From contig NZ_FIZY01000006.1 of assembly GCF_900060185.1 (NCBI RefSeq), positions 88,316-152,315 of the forward strand: 64,000 nt of DNA, read 5' to 3'. Numbering within the stretch: the stretch's first letter is position 1; each line of letters begins with the position of its first letter. A program made the translations under genes and the position numbers. This DNA comes from Grimontia marina. GTDB taxonomy: Bacteria; Pseudomonadota; Gammaproteobacteria; Enterobacterales; Vibrionaceae. This document shows, piece after piece, positions 24,713 through 33,005 of this stretch. The notes under the pieces are model-generated. The model saw nothing but the letters and a program-made list of their open reading frames with translations, ran no database searches and was not told where the DNA came from.

Positions 24713-25105
24713 TTAGCTGGGGTTTAGCCACCACGACATAGCGTAATGGGTGTCGTTATGACCGTATATGACAACATTTCCCCTTTTCCCCGGCAAAGCA
24801 GTTTGCATCTGCAGTGTGGGACCAAACGCCAGGTTTCGCATGTTGGCGCCAGACAACACCCACTGCGGCTTGTTGTTTTTCAATGCAATCTTGGCGATGG
24901 GATAAGTATCAGCCCACGGCCAAGGGGCTTGGTTCTCGCCCGTTTGTTTCTGCTTCTCCCAAGCATGAGCAATCATGAGTTGGGCGAGTTGCGCCTTAGC
25001 TTTGATGTATAGGCCATTTGCCATGATGACACCTCCACACAGGAAGCTGGCGATAAAAACGAGTTGCCAGGGCTTCTGTGGAAAATAACGACGGATGACT
25101 TCCAT
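24713..25105 (-). pseudogene. Truncated class GN (marine proteobacterial) sortase
   Basis: Membrane-anchored cysteine transpeptidase that should process the neighbouring VIT/vWA protein. From the ATG at 25103-25105 (MEVIRRYFPQK) there are 130 aa versus about 200 for the family. The N-terminal TM helix (LVFIASFLCGGVIMANGLYI), the AFGPTLQMQTALPGKRGNVV block and the catalytic His in YGHNDTHYAM are present. The sequence stops right after this at WWLNPS. The catalytic cysteine and arginine regions are missing and I do not find them in any frame downstream. Almost certainly inactive. Confidence 0.8.
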
Positions 25106-25118
25106 GTATACTGACCTT

Positions 25119-27242
25119 CTATTGGAAAACGTCACGTGATGCGCGACTGAAGCGAATCCCTACCGCACTGACAGCCAGCATCAACCCTCCCAGTAACATC
25201 ATGAAGGTGCTTCCTAAACCACTTTGTAGCATGGCGACGTTGTTTTTGGGCGCATGAGGATTGATTTGATGTGGCTTTGCTTTCTCATCCAACGGTTGGC
25301 TTGGGTTGTTATCAACGGCGACCAGCGATGTATGCTTGGTGACAATGTGATGGTTTAAACCCAGCTCTGTGATTCGGTTTTCTTTCTCACCTGCACTCAA
25401 GCTTTGATTGAGGGTGATACTTTCTATTTGTTTGCGAGCCCAAAGTACGTCGATACCTGTCGCAGCGCCCGCCTGAATCGCTTCAAGGTCAATATCAAGT
25501 TGCCATGGTGCGTCACTTTGAAAGCCTGTTAGCTGTAATGTGCTCGCGTTTTCGGGGATGGTAAACGCCAAATCTAAAGGCTGGGCTTTGTACAGATCCG
25601 GCACTGGGTTTGGCCACGAATCGACAGGCTCGCCGTTATCCCATTTCACGGTGATGTCTTTCATTACTGGGCTTGAAAGCTTTTCAAACAGTGGCTTTAG
25701 GGATGTAGAAACTTCGTTGAGGTTACTGATATGAGTGAAGCTTCCTTTACCTGATACGGCAGCGCGCTGCATAAAGGCACTGTTTGGCGCAGAGCCGATC
25801 CCTACGGTAAACAGCCTCCTGTCCATCAAGCCTTTGGATATAACGCTGTAAAGTTCGTCTTCATTGCCAATGGCACCGTCTGTCATAAAGACAATTTGGT
25901 TGAGGTAACCAGTCATTGGCTCTGAGGCATATGCCAACTCTAATGCTGTCGCCATTTCGGTACCGCCGTCTGCTTCAATCCCACGAACAATGCTGCTGAC
26001 TAAACCGATATTTTTGAGGGTTGCTTGCACAGGCACTGACGAATAGCGACGCGCTTCGTGGTTAAAGATAATCAGGTTGAAGTAATCGTCGGCTTCAAGG
26101 CTGTGCAGCGCGTAGATGACAGCCTCTTTGGCTTGCTCTATGGATTCACCATACATGGAGCCGGAGATATCCAACACCAAGGTGATGTTTTGTGGGATAC
26201 TGTTGGTCTGCTTAGATTGCGGCGGCATCGCCATCAAAAGGCCGTATTTCTCGCCTTCCTTTTCCTGCACAAACATGGCTGCTACCGGCATGCTGGAAGC
26301 CGCTGGTCGCCATTTCAGTACAAAATCCTGATTGGCGATTTCCATTTCGCTCAGTGTGACGGAATAGCGACTATCAGAGACTTTCTGGACATTAATAGAT
26401 GCCGTGGTGCTTTCGACAAAATCAATGGGCAAACCCATGTTGATGTCTGCTTCCAAGGTAAAAGCGATTTCATCTTCCAGCAATGGATCACGATACTCCG
26501 GCGTGATTTCATTGGCATCCGGCACCTGACGCGTTGCCACTGCCCATCCGTTTTGCATTTCCTGTAACGGTGTTACCACTTCTTCAACGCGTTGGTCGCC
26601 TTCTTCTACGACTGAGTCTTCGGCGTTCTTTCTTGCCTGCAGTGCCGTCGAATCTGGCAAACCCGGAATGTAGCGATGCGTGAAGGTGGTTGGGAAACGA
26701 AGGCTGAACTCGCCATCTTCATAGTGAACCGTCTCCTGATATTGGATATTCACCACAATGGTTTCACCAGGCGCGACATTGGCAATCTGCGTAGAAAACA
26801 AGTTCGCGCGGTGCTGTTCCACCAAAGAAGCTTTTTTGCCCTGCTCAGCGGCGCGATTGAAGGTTTCCCTCGCTTGTTGTTTCTTCTGGATTTCACCTTC
26901 AATGATGCGCTCACCGATTTGAATCGTCAGATGATCAACCGCTGCATTCTGAGGTAGCGGAAACAGATAACGGGCGTTAATCCAATCGTCTGTTGGATTG
27001 GTAAAACGCTGTTCGACCTTCACGCGATTGACCAGACCGTTTATCACCATATCTGCACTGGTGGAAAGCTGAGGCGCTGCCGTCCAGAGTTTGTCTTCGC
27101 TGTTTTGCGTTTGTATATACAAGCCACCTTCTTCCTCACTGGCAAAGGCAATTGCCGGGAGGAACATGATGAAAAGCGCTGTCAGCAGCCAATCTGCTAA
27201 CGGCGCTTTGAATGAGATTTTGGAGATTTTCAGGGAGTACAT
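25119..27242 (-). CDS. VIT and vWA domain protein, marine sortase target family
   Basis: 707 aa from the ATG at 27240-27242 with an AAGGAAG ribosome site. Order: signal peptide (LLTALFIMFLPAIAFASE); VIT domain (about 45-180, with VNGLVNRVKVEQRFTNPTDDW); vWA domain (about 350-520) with the intact MIDAS DISGSMYG motif; C-terminal hydrophobic anchor (TFMMLLGGLMLAVSAVGIRF) and basic tail. In this family (TIGR03788 type) a sorting signal of LPxTG/PQTA form precedes the anchor; here it reads AMLQSGLG, which lacks the expected Pro-x-Thr. The sortase gene follows 13 bp downstream and is truncated. Confidence 0.9.
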   Translation of the reverse strand: MYSLKISKISFKAPLADWLLTALFIMFLPAIAFASEEEGGLYIQTQNSEDKLWTAAPQLSTSADMVINGLVNRVKVEQRFTNPTDDWINARYLFPLPQNAAVDHLTIQIGERIIEGEIQKKQQARETFNRAAEQGKKASLVEQHRANLFSTQIANVAPGETIVVNIQYQETVHYEDGEFSLRFPTTFTHRYIPGLPDSTALQARKNAEDSVVEEGDQRVEEVVTPLQEMQNGWAVATRQVPDANEITPEYRDPLLEDEIAFTLEADINMGLPIDFVESTTASINVQKVSDSRYSVTLSEMEIANQDFVLKWRPAASSMPVAAMFVQEKEGEKYGLLMAMPPQSKQTNSIPQNITLVLDISGSMYGESIEQAKEAVIYALHSLEADDYFNLIIFNHEARRYSSVPVQATLKNIGLVSSIVRGIEADGGTEMATALELAYASEPMTGYLNQIVFMTDGAIGNEDELYSVISKGLMDRRLFTVGIGSAPNSAFMQRAAVSGKGSFTHISNLNEVSTSLKPLFEKLSSPVMKDITVKWDNGEPVDSWPNPVPDLYKAQPLDLAFTIPENASTLQLTGFQSDAPWQLDIDLEAIQAGAATGIDVLWARKQIESITLNQSLSAGEKENRITELGLNHHIVTKHTSLVAVDNNPSQPLDEKAKPHQINPHAPKNNVAMLQSGLGSTFMMLLGGLMLAVSAVGIRFSRASRDVFQ

Positions 27243-27358
27243 TGCCACTTCCTTGACCTGTTGTTATTGACTGGCATTACACCAAATCAATCTGTCGGTT
27301 CCGGGTAGCAACTGAGGCCAATTCAGACCAATTGTGGCAAGATTATGGCAGCTCAACA

Positions 27359-27383
27359 CCTTTAAGTTATAGTGCGTTAAAGG
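27359..27383. repeat. Dispersed repeat copy 2 inside a short palindrome
   Basis: The 14-bp core GTTATAGTGCGTTA (27366-27379) is flanked so that CCTTTAA (27359-27365) and TTAAAGG (27377-27383) form inverted arms. It lies 68 bp beyond the rtcB stop. Confidence 0.6.
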
Positions 27384-27392
27384 ATGTAAAAC

Positions 27393-27416
27393 AGCAGGAG
27401 ACATGCTCCTGCTTAA
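27393..27416 (-). terminator. Likely rtcB operon terminator
   Basis: AGCAGGAG (27393-27400) and CTCCTGCT (27406-27413) around ACATG. On the minus strand it is followed by GTTTTAC, a modest T-tract. 34 bp after the rtcB stop. Confidence 0.65.
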
Positions 27417-27446
27417 CTTATTGATTTAACGTGTGATCAGTCGTAT

Positions 27447-28673
27447 TTACCCTTTCACACAAACCACTTGCTTCAGGGTATGCACCACTTCGACAAGGTC
27501 TTTCTGTGCTTCCATGACTTTGTCGATATCTTTGTAGGCGTGCGGGATTTCATCAATCACTGCTGCATCTTTTCGGCACTCAACACCTTCCGTCGCGGCA
27601 ACTTGATCTTTGATGCTATAAACCTTTTTCGCCTGTGTTCTCGACATCACACGCCCAGCGCCATGACTACAGCTTTCGAAGCTTTCTGGATTGCCAAGCC
27701 CTCGAACGATGAAGGACTTCGCCCCCATGTTACCAGGGATAATCCCCAGTTCGCCCTTGCCAGCCCTCACCGCGCCTTTACGAGTGACATAGCATGACTT
27801 ACCAAAGTGCGTTTCCCGCGAGATATAGTTGTGGTGACAATTCACCGCCACGTCTGCCGTTTCAAATGGCACTGGGATTTGTTTTCTCAGCGCTGTAATC
27901 GCATTGATCATCATGATTTCACGGTTCTTCGCGGCAAAATCCTGCGCCCATTCGACAGCTTCCACGTAATCGTTAAAGTAGTCGCTGCCCTCTTCCAAAT
28001 ACGCCAGATCCTGATCGGGAAGGTGGATCTGGTGTCGTTCCATCTCCTTCTTCGCCAGTTCGATAAAGTAGGTACCAATGCGGTTTCCTACGCCACGGCT
28101 ACCAGAGTGAAGCATGATCCAAACTGCGTCGTTTTCATCCAGACAAAGCTCCAGAAAGTGGTTCCCCGTTCCCATGGTGCCAAGATGGTTAACGTGGTTG
28201 CTTTTCCTGATCGCCGGATGCTTATGGCAGATTGCCTCGAAGCGCAGTTCCAGCTTTTTCCACTCTTTTTCTACCACTTCAGGGATGTTATGCCACGCGC
28301 CGCGGTCGGTTTTTCCTCGCCCTAACGTTCTTCCATGTGGAATCGCCGACTCAAAGGCATGTCTGATACCACTGAGGTTATCCGGTAGCTGTGAGGCTTT
28401 CAGCGAGGTTTTGGTCGCGAGCATCCCACAGCCGATATCCACACCTACTGCTGCCGGAATCACGGCTTTAACCGAGGGGATCACGCTACCAATCGTAGCC
28501 CCCATACCAAGGTGGACATCCGGCATTACGGCAATATGGGAGTGAACAATATCCATAGATGCGATGTTATTAAGCTGTTGGCGTGCCTTATCTTCAAACG
28601 GTACGCCTTTGGTCCACGCTTTTATCGTTGCTTTGTTTTCGTTTTTAATTTCGATGTAGTTTTCAGTACACAT
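27447..28673 (-). CDS. rtcB: RtcB RNA-splicing ligase
   Basis: Mn/GTP-dependent ligase joining 2',3'-cyclic-phosphate (or 3'-P) and 5'-OH RNA ends; repairs cleaved tRNA. 408 aa, the E. coli length. Visible are PDVHLGMGATIGSV, the metal-binding GVDIGCGM (Asp79, Cys82), GTMGTGNHFLEL, MLHSGSRGVGN, NCHHNYI, and the guanylylated histidine in SHGAGRVMSR (about residue 337). It is downstream of slipin and the tRNA-like RNAs behind one sigma-54 promoter; no rtcA is present between or after them in this window. Confidence 0.97.
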   Translation of the reverse strand: MCTENYIEIKNENKATIKAWTKGVPFEDKARQQLNNIASMDIVHSHIAVMPDVHLGMGATIGSVIPSVKAVIPAAVGVDIGCGMLATKTSLKASQLPDNLSGIRHAFESAIPHGRTLGRGKTDRGAWHNIPEVVEKEWKKLELRFEAICHKHPAIRKSNHVNHLGTMGTGNHFLELCLDENDAVWIMLHSGSRGVGNRIGTYFIELAKKEMERHQIHLPDQDLAYLEEGSDYFNDYVEAVEWAQDFAAKNREIMMINAITALRKQIPVPFETADVAVNCHHNYISRETHFGKSCYVTRKGAVRAGKGELGIIPGNMGAKSFIVRGLGNPESFESCSHGAGRVMSRTQAKKVYSIKDQVAATEGVECRKDAAVIDEIPHAYKDIDKVMEAQKDLVEVVHTLKQVVCVKG

Positions 28674-28729
28674 TGTGCTTTCCTTGATGACGCGCCTTAC
28701 CGTATTTGCTTCACGGCAAGACGCGTTTT

Positions 28730-29884
28730 CTATGTCATTTTCACCACGCCTTGCATGAGTCCTTCCAGACCACCGTAGACGTTGAGGTTGCTGATTTTGT
28801 CCGCCACTTTTTCAAGTGCTTCCAGCTCTTTCAGGCGCATCAGTGTTGGGTTATTTTCCATCACTTTGGCGGTGTTGTGCAGGCTTCGTGTCGCTGCCGT
28901 TTCCTCACGACGTTTGATCACGTTGGCCTCTGCCGCTTTTTGTGCTTCAACCACCTGGTTGAGAATCGCTTTGATTTCACCCGGTAAAATGATGTCTTTC
29001 ATACCCACGTTGCCTAACTCGACACCGACTGCTTTCAGATTTTCTGCCACCAGCTCTTTCACGGTTTCACCCACGTAGAGCTTATCCAGCAGTAAATCGT
29101 CCAACGCTTTGGTGCCAATGGCTTCACGCAGCGCTAACTGCAGTAGTTTGTAGGCGTATTGCTCGACATCATCCACGCTGCTAGCTGCTGTTTCAGCATC
29201 CAAGATGCGGATGTTGGCGGTTAAGTTGATGCGCAGGCTAACGCGATCTTTGGTCATGATTTCCTGACCTGACACTTCCAGAATCTGGGTGCGCGTGTCA
29301 TAGCTTTTCAACTGAAACTCACGGTTGAACTGCCAGTAGCCATAAGTACCCGGAGACAATTTTTCCGACAGCTTACCGTCGATATAAAGCAGACCGACAT
29401 GGCTGTTTTTCACTGTCGCCACCGCTACGGGTTTCACTGCGACCGTCGATTCACTGCGTATCAAACGCGTCGCCAGGTTCACACCGGCTTTGTTGATCAA
29501 ATACAGCGTTTTATCTTCCACCAGCGGTGTATCTGCAATGTCGATACGATCCAATCGGATCTCACCGGCATCTTTCCACATAAACAGACGCTCTCCCGGT
29601 GCCACCACACCACGCAACATGCCATCAAGATACAACATGCCTACTTCAGTATCCTGAAGTTTCTCGTGTTGGATGTGCTCCTTCAAAGAGGCTGAGCCTT
29701 GGTATAAGCGCTCTCCGTTTTTCTGGGAGAAATACAGCTCATCGATATCGAAAACTTCGAATTCAACATCGTCTTTCATGTCCCAAATTTTGTGTAAACC
29801 CGGCGTAAGCACTTGGGTCAGTTTCTGGTTTTGATAAACCAGTGCGCGTTCGTTTTCTGCGATTTTGATGGTTTTACGAAACAT
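28730..29884 (-). CDS. Slipin/stomatin (SPFH domain) protein
   Basis: 384 aa. An SPFH/Band 7 domain spans about residues 150-330 (SLRINLTANIRILDAETAAS, QLALREAIGTKALDDLLLDK, ELGNVGMKDIILPGEIKAIL), followed by a helical Ala/Glu-rich oligomerisation segment. The N-terminus has an extra domain of ~140 residues and lacks the usual membrane hairpin, as in the RNA-repair-associated slipin group. SPFH proteins form large oligomeric rings on membranes. Association with rtcB recurs in many bacteria, but the function there is not settled. 56 bp separate it from rtcB. Confidence 0.88.
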   Translation of the reverse strand: MFRKTIKIAENERALVYQNQKLTQVLTPGLHKIWDMKDDVEFEVFDIDELYFSQKNGERLYQGSASLKEHIQHEKLQDTEVGMLYLDGMLRGVVAPGERLFMWKDAGEIRLDRIDIADTPLVEDKTLYLINKAGVNLATRLIRSESTVAVKPVAVATVKNSHVGLLYIDGKLSEKLSPGTYGYWQFNREFQLKSYDTRTQILEVSGQEIMTKDRVSLRINLTANIRILDAETAASSVDDVEQYAYKLLQLALREAIGTKALDDLLLDKLYVGETVKELVAENLKAVGVELGNVGMKDIILPGEIKAILNQVVEAQKAAEANVIKRREETAATRSLHNTAKVMENNPTLMRLKELEALEKVADKISNLNVYGGLEGLMQGVVKMT

Positions 29885-30050
29885 AATCTTTTTCCTTGTT
29901 TAGTGAGAAACGAAAGGACACAGCGTGACGATGCAGTGGCAACTGTCGCTCTTGGTAAAGGGAGCTTCCTGCCTGCTTTACCCCTCTGCGCGGTTGCGTC
30001 TTCATCTCATTGGTTGCTCCGTTCGTTTCCTTGCTTCCATTTGTAAGCGT

Positions 30051-30120
30051 TATCTGAGTGGGACTCGAACCCACGACATACGAATTGACTTCGCCGTTCT
30101 ACCAATTGAACTATCAGTTA
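30051..30120 (-). ncRNA. tRNA-like RNA 1 (5-nt anticodon loop)
   Basis: Reads leftward with nearly full cloverleaf: acceptor TAACTGA / TCAGATA (6 of 7 paired), D-arm GTTC-AATTGGTA-GAAC, anticodon stem GCGAA / TTCGT around the 5-nt loop GTCAA, 5-nt variable region, T-arm GTGGG-TTCGAGT-CCCAC. 70 nt in total. The anticodon loop lacks two bases of the normal seven, so it cannot be a normal tRNA, and no CCA is encoded. Same operon as slipin and rtcB. Confidence 0.85.
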
Positions 30121-30124
30121 AGGT

Positions 30125-30193
30125 GACTAGAGCGGGAATCGAACCCGCAGGTGACGGAACATGTCCGCTGCTTTACCGTTTAGCTATCTAGTA
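30125..30193 (-). ncRNA. tRNA-like RNA 2 (5-nt anticodon loop)
   Basis: 69 nt, 4 nt upstream of tRNA-like RNA 1. Acceptor TACTAGA / TCTAGTC (6 of 7 pairs), D-arm GCTAAACGGTAAAGC, anticodon stem GCGGA / TCCGT around the 5-nt loop CATGT, variable region CACCT, T-arm GCGGG-TTCGATT-CCCGC. The arms resemble tRNA-Asn, but the loop is again two bases short. Same odd geometry as its neighbour, which argues for selection rather than decay. Confidence 0.85.
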
Positions 30194-30199
30194 GTTTTT

Positions 30200-30316
30200 G
30201 GGGAATCGAACCCTCGGCAGTTTCCTGCTCCCTCCCAGGGGAAGCGTGATTGGTATACACAGTCACAGTGTGAGGTGCACCGGGGTGGTATTCAGAACCA
30301 CACGCCGCTAATCACG
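30200..30316 (-). ncRNA. Structured leader RNA with hairpin module plus tRNA-like module
   Basis: Starts where transcription from the sigma-54 promoter should begin. 5' module: long-range stem CGTGATT / AATCACG enclosing a hairpin GTGGT-TCTGAAT-ACCAC and further short helices. 3' module: a D-arm-like GCTTCC / GGGAGC helix, a perfect GCAG-GAAA-CTGC tetraloop hairpin in the anticodon-arm position, and a T-arm-like GGG-TTCGATT-CCC. The two-part layout recalls bacterial YrlA Y RNAs, which occur in rtcBA loci of enterics, but no Ro/Rsr gene is in the window. Identity is tentative. Confidence 0.55.
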
Positions 30317-30326
30317 AACTTGTTAT

Positions 30327-30342
30327 TCCAAGTCACGTGCCA
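30327..30342 (-). promoter_or_regulatory. Sigma-54 promoter of the RNA-repair operon
   Basis: Minus strand TGGCACG-TGAC-TTGGA, an almost perfect -24/-12 element (consensus TGGCACG-N4-TTGCA). GG of -24 at 30341-30340, GG of -12 at 30329-30328. Predicted start near 30316, at the 5' edge of the structured RNA. rtcR, the sigma-54 activator, is divergent. Confidence 0.9.
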
Positions 30343-30437
30343 GTTTAAAAAAATGAGTAAGAATTAATTTTTATTTTATTTTTTTTATTGAATTAAAATA
30401 TTTTCAGTCGATTATCAGTCACCAGATTTATTGCCAG

Positions 30438-30453
30438 TAATATTTAAATATTA
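30438..30453. promoter_or_regulatory. Candidate RtcR upstream activating site
   Basis: A perfect palindrome TAATATTTAAATATTA about 110-125 bp upstream of the sigma-54 -12 element, the usual distance for a sigma-54 enhancer. Two direct repeats TTTTGGATATG lie just to its right (about 30459 and 30477). Which of these RtcR binds is not known. Confidence 0.5.
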
Positions 30454-30498
30454 GATACTTTTGGATATGGATATATCTTTTTGGATATGAATGTAGTG

Positions 30499-32094
30499 AT
30501 GAAGAAAACGATTGTTGTCAGCCTTTTGGGCACACAGTTAGACAGAATTGGAAAACGGGTTGATAGATGGACGCGCTGGAGACCAAATGTCGGATTGGTT
30601 CAACAAGAAAGCCTGTCTATCGACACGCTTTATTTACTGCATGACAACCATTCCAAGCGCCTTGCCAATAACGTTGCCGTTGATATCGAATCCGTTTCGC
30701 CAGACACAAGCGTTGCCTTATGCCAGATGAACTTCGCCGATCCGTGGGATTTTGAAGAGGTGTACGCCAAGCTTTATGACTTTTGTGAAGCGATGGATTT
30801 CGACATCGATAATCATGATTACCTTTTCCACATCACGACGGGCACTCACGTGGCACAGATTTGTAGCTACCTGCTGACGGAGAGTCGTCACTTTCCGGGG
30901 AAGCTAATCCAGTCTGCGCCTGATCTGTCCAAGGAAGATAAGACCATTGGCCGTGTGCAGATTATCGATCTGGATCTGTCTCGCTATGACCAGCTCGCCA
31001 CGCGCTTTGATAATGCACGAATTGAAGACGAAACCTTTTTGAAAGGCGGCATAGAAACACGCAATGAAGCCTTCAACCTGATGATTTCGCAGATCGAAAA
31101 GGTCGCGATTCGCTCAACCGCCCCTATCCTGCTTACCGGACCAACAGGCGCAGGGAAAAGCCAACTCGCTCAGCGCATCTATCAGCTCAAAAAGCGCCGG
31201 TCACTTATCAAAGGCGAGCTTATCACCGTGAACTGTGCAACGCTTAGAGGCATGAATGCAATGGCAGCGCTGTTCGGACATACCAAAGGCGCTTTCACGG
31301 GCGCTTCTGCGGCGCGGGAAGGTTTTCTGCGCTCCGCCGACAAGGGGCTGCTGTTTCTGGATGAAATTGGCGAGCTTGGGCTTGAGGAGCAAGCTATGTT
31401 GCTTCATGCCATCGAATACAAGCGGTTTCACCCTGTTGGCAGCGATAAGGACGTAAACAGCGATTTTCAACTCATCGCTGGTACAAACCGTGATTTGAAA
31501 GCCATGGTGATAGAGGGCGCGTTTCGTGAGGATTTGCTGGCGAGAATTAACTTGTGGACGTATCCACTTCCTGGACTGAAAGATCGCAAAGAAGATATTG
31601 AGCCTAATCTGGATTATGAAGTGATGGCCTTCGCCGAGAAACATGGTGATCGCATTCGCTTCAACAAAGAAGCGCGTGATAAGTTCCTCTCCTTTGCACT
31701 CTCTCATCAGGCGACCTGGAACAGTAACTTCCGCGACTTGAGCTCTGCAGTCACCCGATTGGGCACATTGGCAGATTCATCGAGAATTGCAGTTGAAGAT
31801 GTAGACGATGAAATAGCGCGTCTCTCTGGCATGTGGAGCGGCTCGTCATATGAACATGAACGTTCCTTTCTGTCTCTCCTTGATAACGAAGCCAGGGATG
31901 ATTTGGACACCTTTGACGCGCACCAGCTTAACTATGTGTTGAGTGTATGTGACCGACATGATTCGATGGCATCTGCAGGACGTGAATTGTTCAATATCAG
32001 CCGAATGAAAAAGGTTCAGTCTAACGACTCAGCGAGGCTTCAAAAGTATCTGGCAAAGTTTGGGGTTTCTTGGAAGGAATTGAAGAAAAAGTGA
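30499..32094 (+). CDS. rtcR: RtcR, sigma-54-dependent activator of the RNA-repair operon
   Basis: 531 aa from ATG 30499 (MKKTIVVSLLGTQLDRIG), matching the start of known RtcR proteins; the upstream TTG at 30481 is not needed. Order: CARF-type ligand-binding domain (residues 1-180, with DYLFHITTGTHVAQI), thought to sense RNA fragments with 2',3'-cyclic phosphate ends; AAA+ domain with Walker A GPTGAGKS (about 212) and the sigma-54 contact loop GAFTGA (about 263); C-terminal FIS-like helix-turn-helix (SMASAGRELFNISRMKKV). Divergent from the operon it should control. Confidence 0.95.
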   Translation: MKKTIVVSLLGTQLDRIGKRVDRWTRWRPNVGLVQQESLSIDTLYLLHDNHSKRLANNVAVDIESVSPDTSVALCQMNFADPWDFEEVYAKLYDFCEAMDFDIDNHDYLFHITTGTHVAQICSYLLTESRHFPGKLIQSAPDLSKEDKTIGRVQIIDLDLSRYDQLATRFDNARIEDETFLKGGIETRNEAFNLMISQIEKVAIRSTAPILLTGPTGAGKSQLAQRIYQLKKRRSLIKGELITVNCATLRGMNAMAALFGHTKGAFTGASAAREGFLRSADKGLLFLDEIGELGLEEQAMLLHAIEYKRFHPVGSDKDVNSDFQLIAGTNRDLKAMVIEGAFREDLLARINLWTYPLPGLKDRKEDIEPNLDYEVMAFAEKHGDRIRFNKEARDKFLSFALSHQATWNSNFRDLSSAVTRLGTLADSSRIAVEDVDDEIARLSGMWSGSSYEHERSFLSLLDNEARDDLDTFDAHQLNYVLSVCDRHDSMASAGRELFNISRMKKVQSNDSARLQKYLAKFGVSWKELKKK

Positions 32095-32252
32095 GCTATG
32101 AACTACTGGTAAGGTGATGAAATTCCAATGGTAAATTTATAATAACGAATACTTACGCACAAACCATTTTATTTCCCTCGGAAAATTTTTCACTTGAGTG
32201 ATAAGTCATTCAATTCAATGAATAAAAGACGTAAAACTGCGCGAATACAAAA

Positions 32253-32280
32253 ACGGACGCTTAGTAGGCGTCCGTTCTTG
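32253..32280 (-). terminator. Terminator for the PPC-domain gene
   Basis: ACGGACGC / GCGTCCGT around TTAGTAG. On the minus strand it is followed by TTTTTG. It may also stop rtcR transcripts from the other side. Confidence 0.8.
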
Positions 32281-32283
32281 TAC

Positions 32284-32688
32284 TTAGTATTTGCTCACCA
32301 CCAGCTCAGTGTAGCCAGTATCAGGATCATGCTCTCGACTGAACCCGTAACCATCAAACTTCAGTAAACACACTTCCGCGGTGTGACTGACAACACACCC
32401 ATCCATCAAGTGCCCGCCTGTGACAGCGCCTTGTTCATCCGCAACCGAAATATGTAAATGAACATGCTCTGGCGTGAGCGTGCCTGACACAGAAATGATT
32501 TCGAAAGGCTCAGATTTTCTCAGCGTAGATTTTCCATCCGCCACACGAATCGTTAATTCAGACAGACACCCTACCAGCGATGCAACACAGCCAGCTTGAA
32601 TGTGGTGCGATTTCACTGCATCGAGTATGGACTGCTTGAGATCTGCGCCTCTGGTAAGACGAAATGCAATGGGTTCAACAGATGACAT
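32284..32688 (-). CDS. PPC (DUF296) domain protein
   Basis: 134 aa forming a single PPC domain. Family features: FRLTRGADLKQSILDAVK, GCVASLVGCLSELTIR, the GTLTPEHVHLHISVAD histidine motif and GGHLMDGCVVSHTAEV. In bacteria this domain forms trimers; in plants it is attached to AT-hook proteins. Bacterial role unknown. Divergent from nothing; converges with rtcR. Confidence 0.88.
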   Translation of the reverse strand: MSSVEPIAFRLTRGADLKQSILDAVKSHHIQAGCVASLVGCLSELTIRVADGKSTLRKSEPFEIISVSGTLTPEHVHLHISVADEQGAVTGGHLMDGCVVSHTAEVCLLKFDGYGFSREHDPDTGYTELVVSKY

Positions 32689-32705
32689 GGCGACTTAAAC
32701 GATGG

Positions 32706-32996
32706 TTATTTAAATGACTTGTGTGGGAAAACGTTGCAGATACGTTGTTGCACTTTGTGGTCAATATCTTTTGATAGAACCAGCTTGGCAGGATTAAAAC
32801 GGTTTCGATACACCTTGATGGTGCCGCTGAAAGGCGTTCGTTTGTTGATTTCTTCACAGTCATGAAGAAAACCATGAGGGATTTTCCCTTTCTTATTAAC
32901 AAGCTGACCGTCCTTAAACTTGATAAGAATAATAGGACGGTCAACCAAAAGATAAGCAAATAAAGCGATAAAGCTGGCTGCGAGAAAGTACTCCAT
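32706..32996 (-). CDS. DUF3634 family protein
   Basis: 96 aa. One N-terminal membrane helix (FLAASFIALFAYLLV) followed by RPIILIKFKDGQLVNKKGKI, FLHDCEEINKRTPFSGTIKV and a basic C-terminus. This is the Vibrionaceae DUF3634 family as I recall it. Just 9 bp downstream of matP, so probably cotranscribed. Function unknown. Confidence 0.8.
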   Translation of the reverse strand: MEYFLAASFIALFAYLLVDRPIILIKFKDGQLVNKKGKIPHGFLHDCEEINKRTPFSGTIKVYRNRFNPAKLVLSKDIDHKVQQRICNVFPHKSFK

Positions 32997-33005
32997 GCAG
33001 ACTCC

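Noticed and set aside
30051..30193. Functional tRNA genes
   Set aside because: Anticodon loops have 5 nt, acceptor stems have mismatches and no CCA is encoded, so ordinary tRNA function is unlikely.
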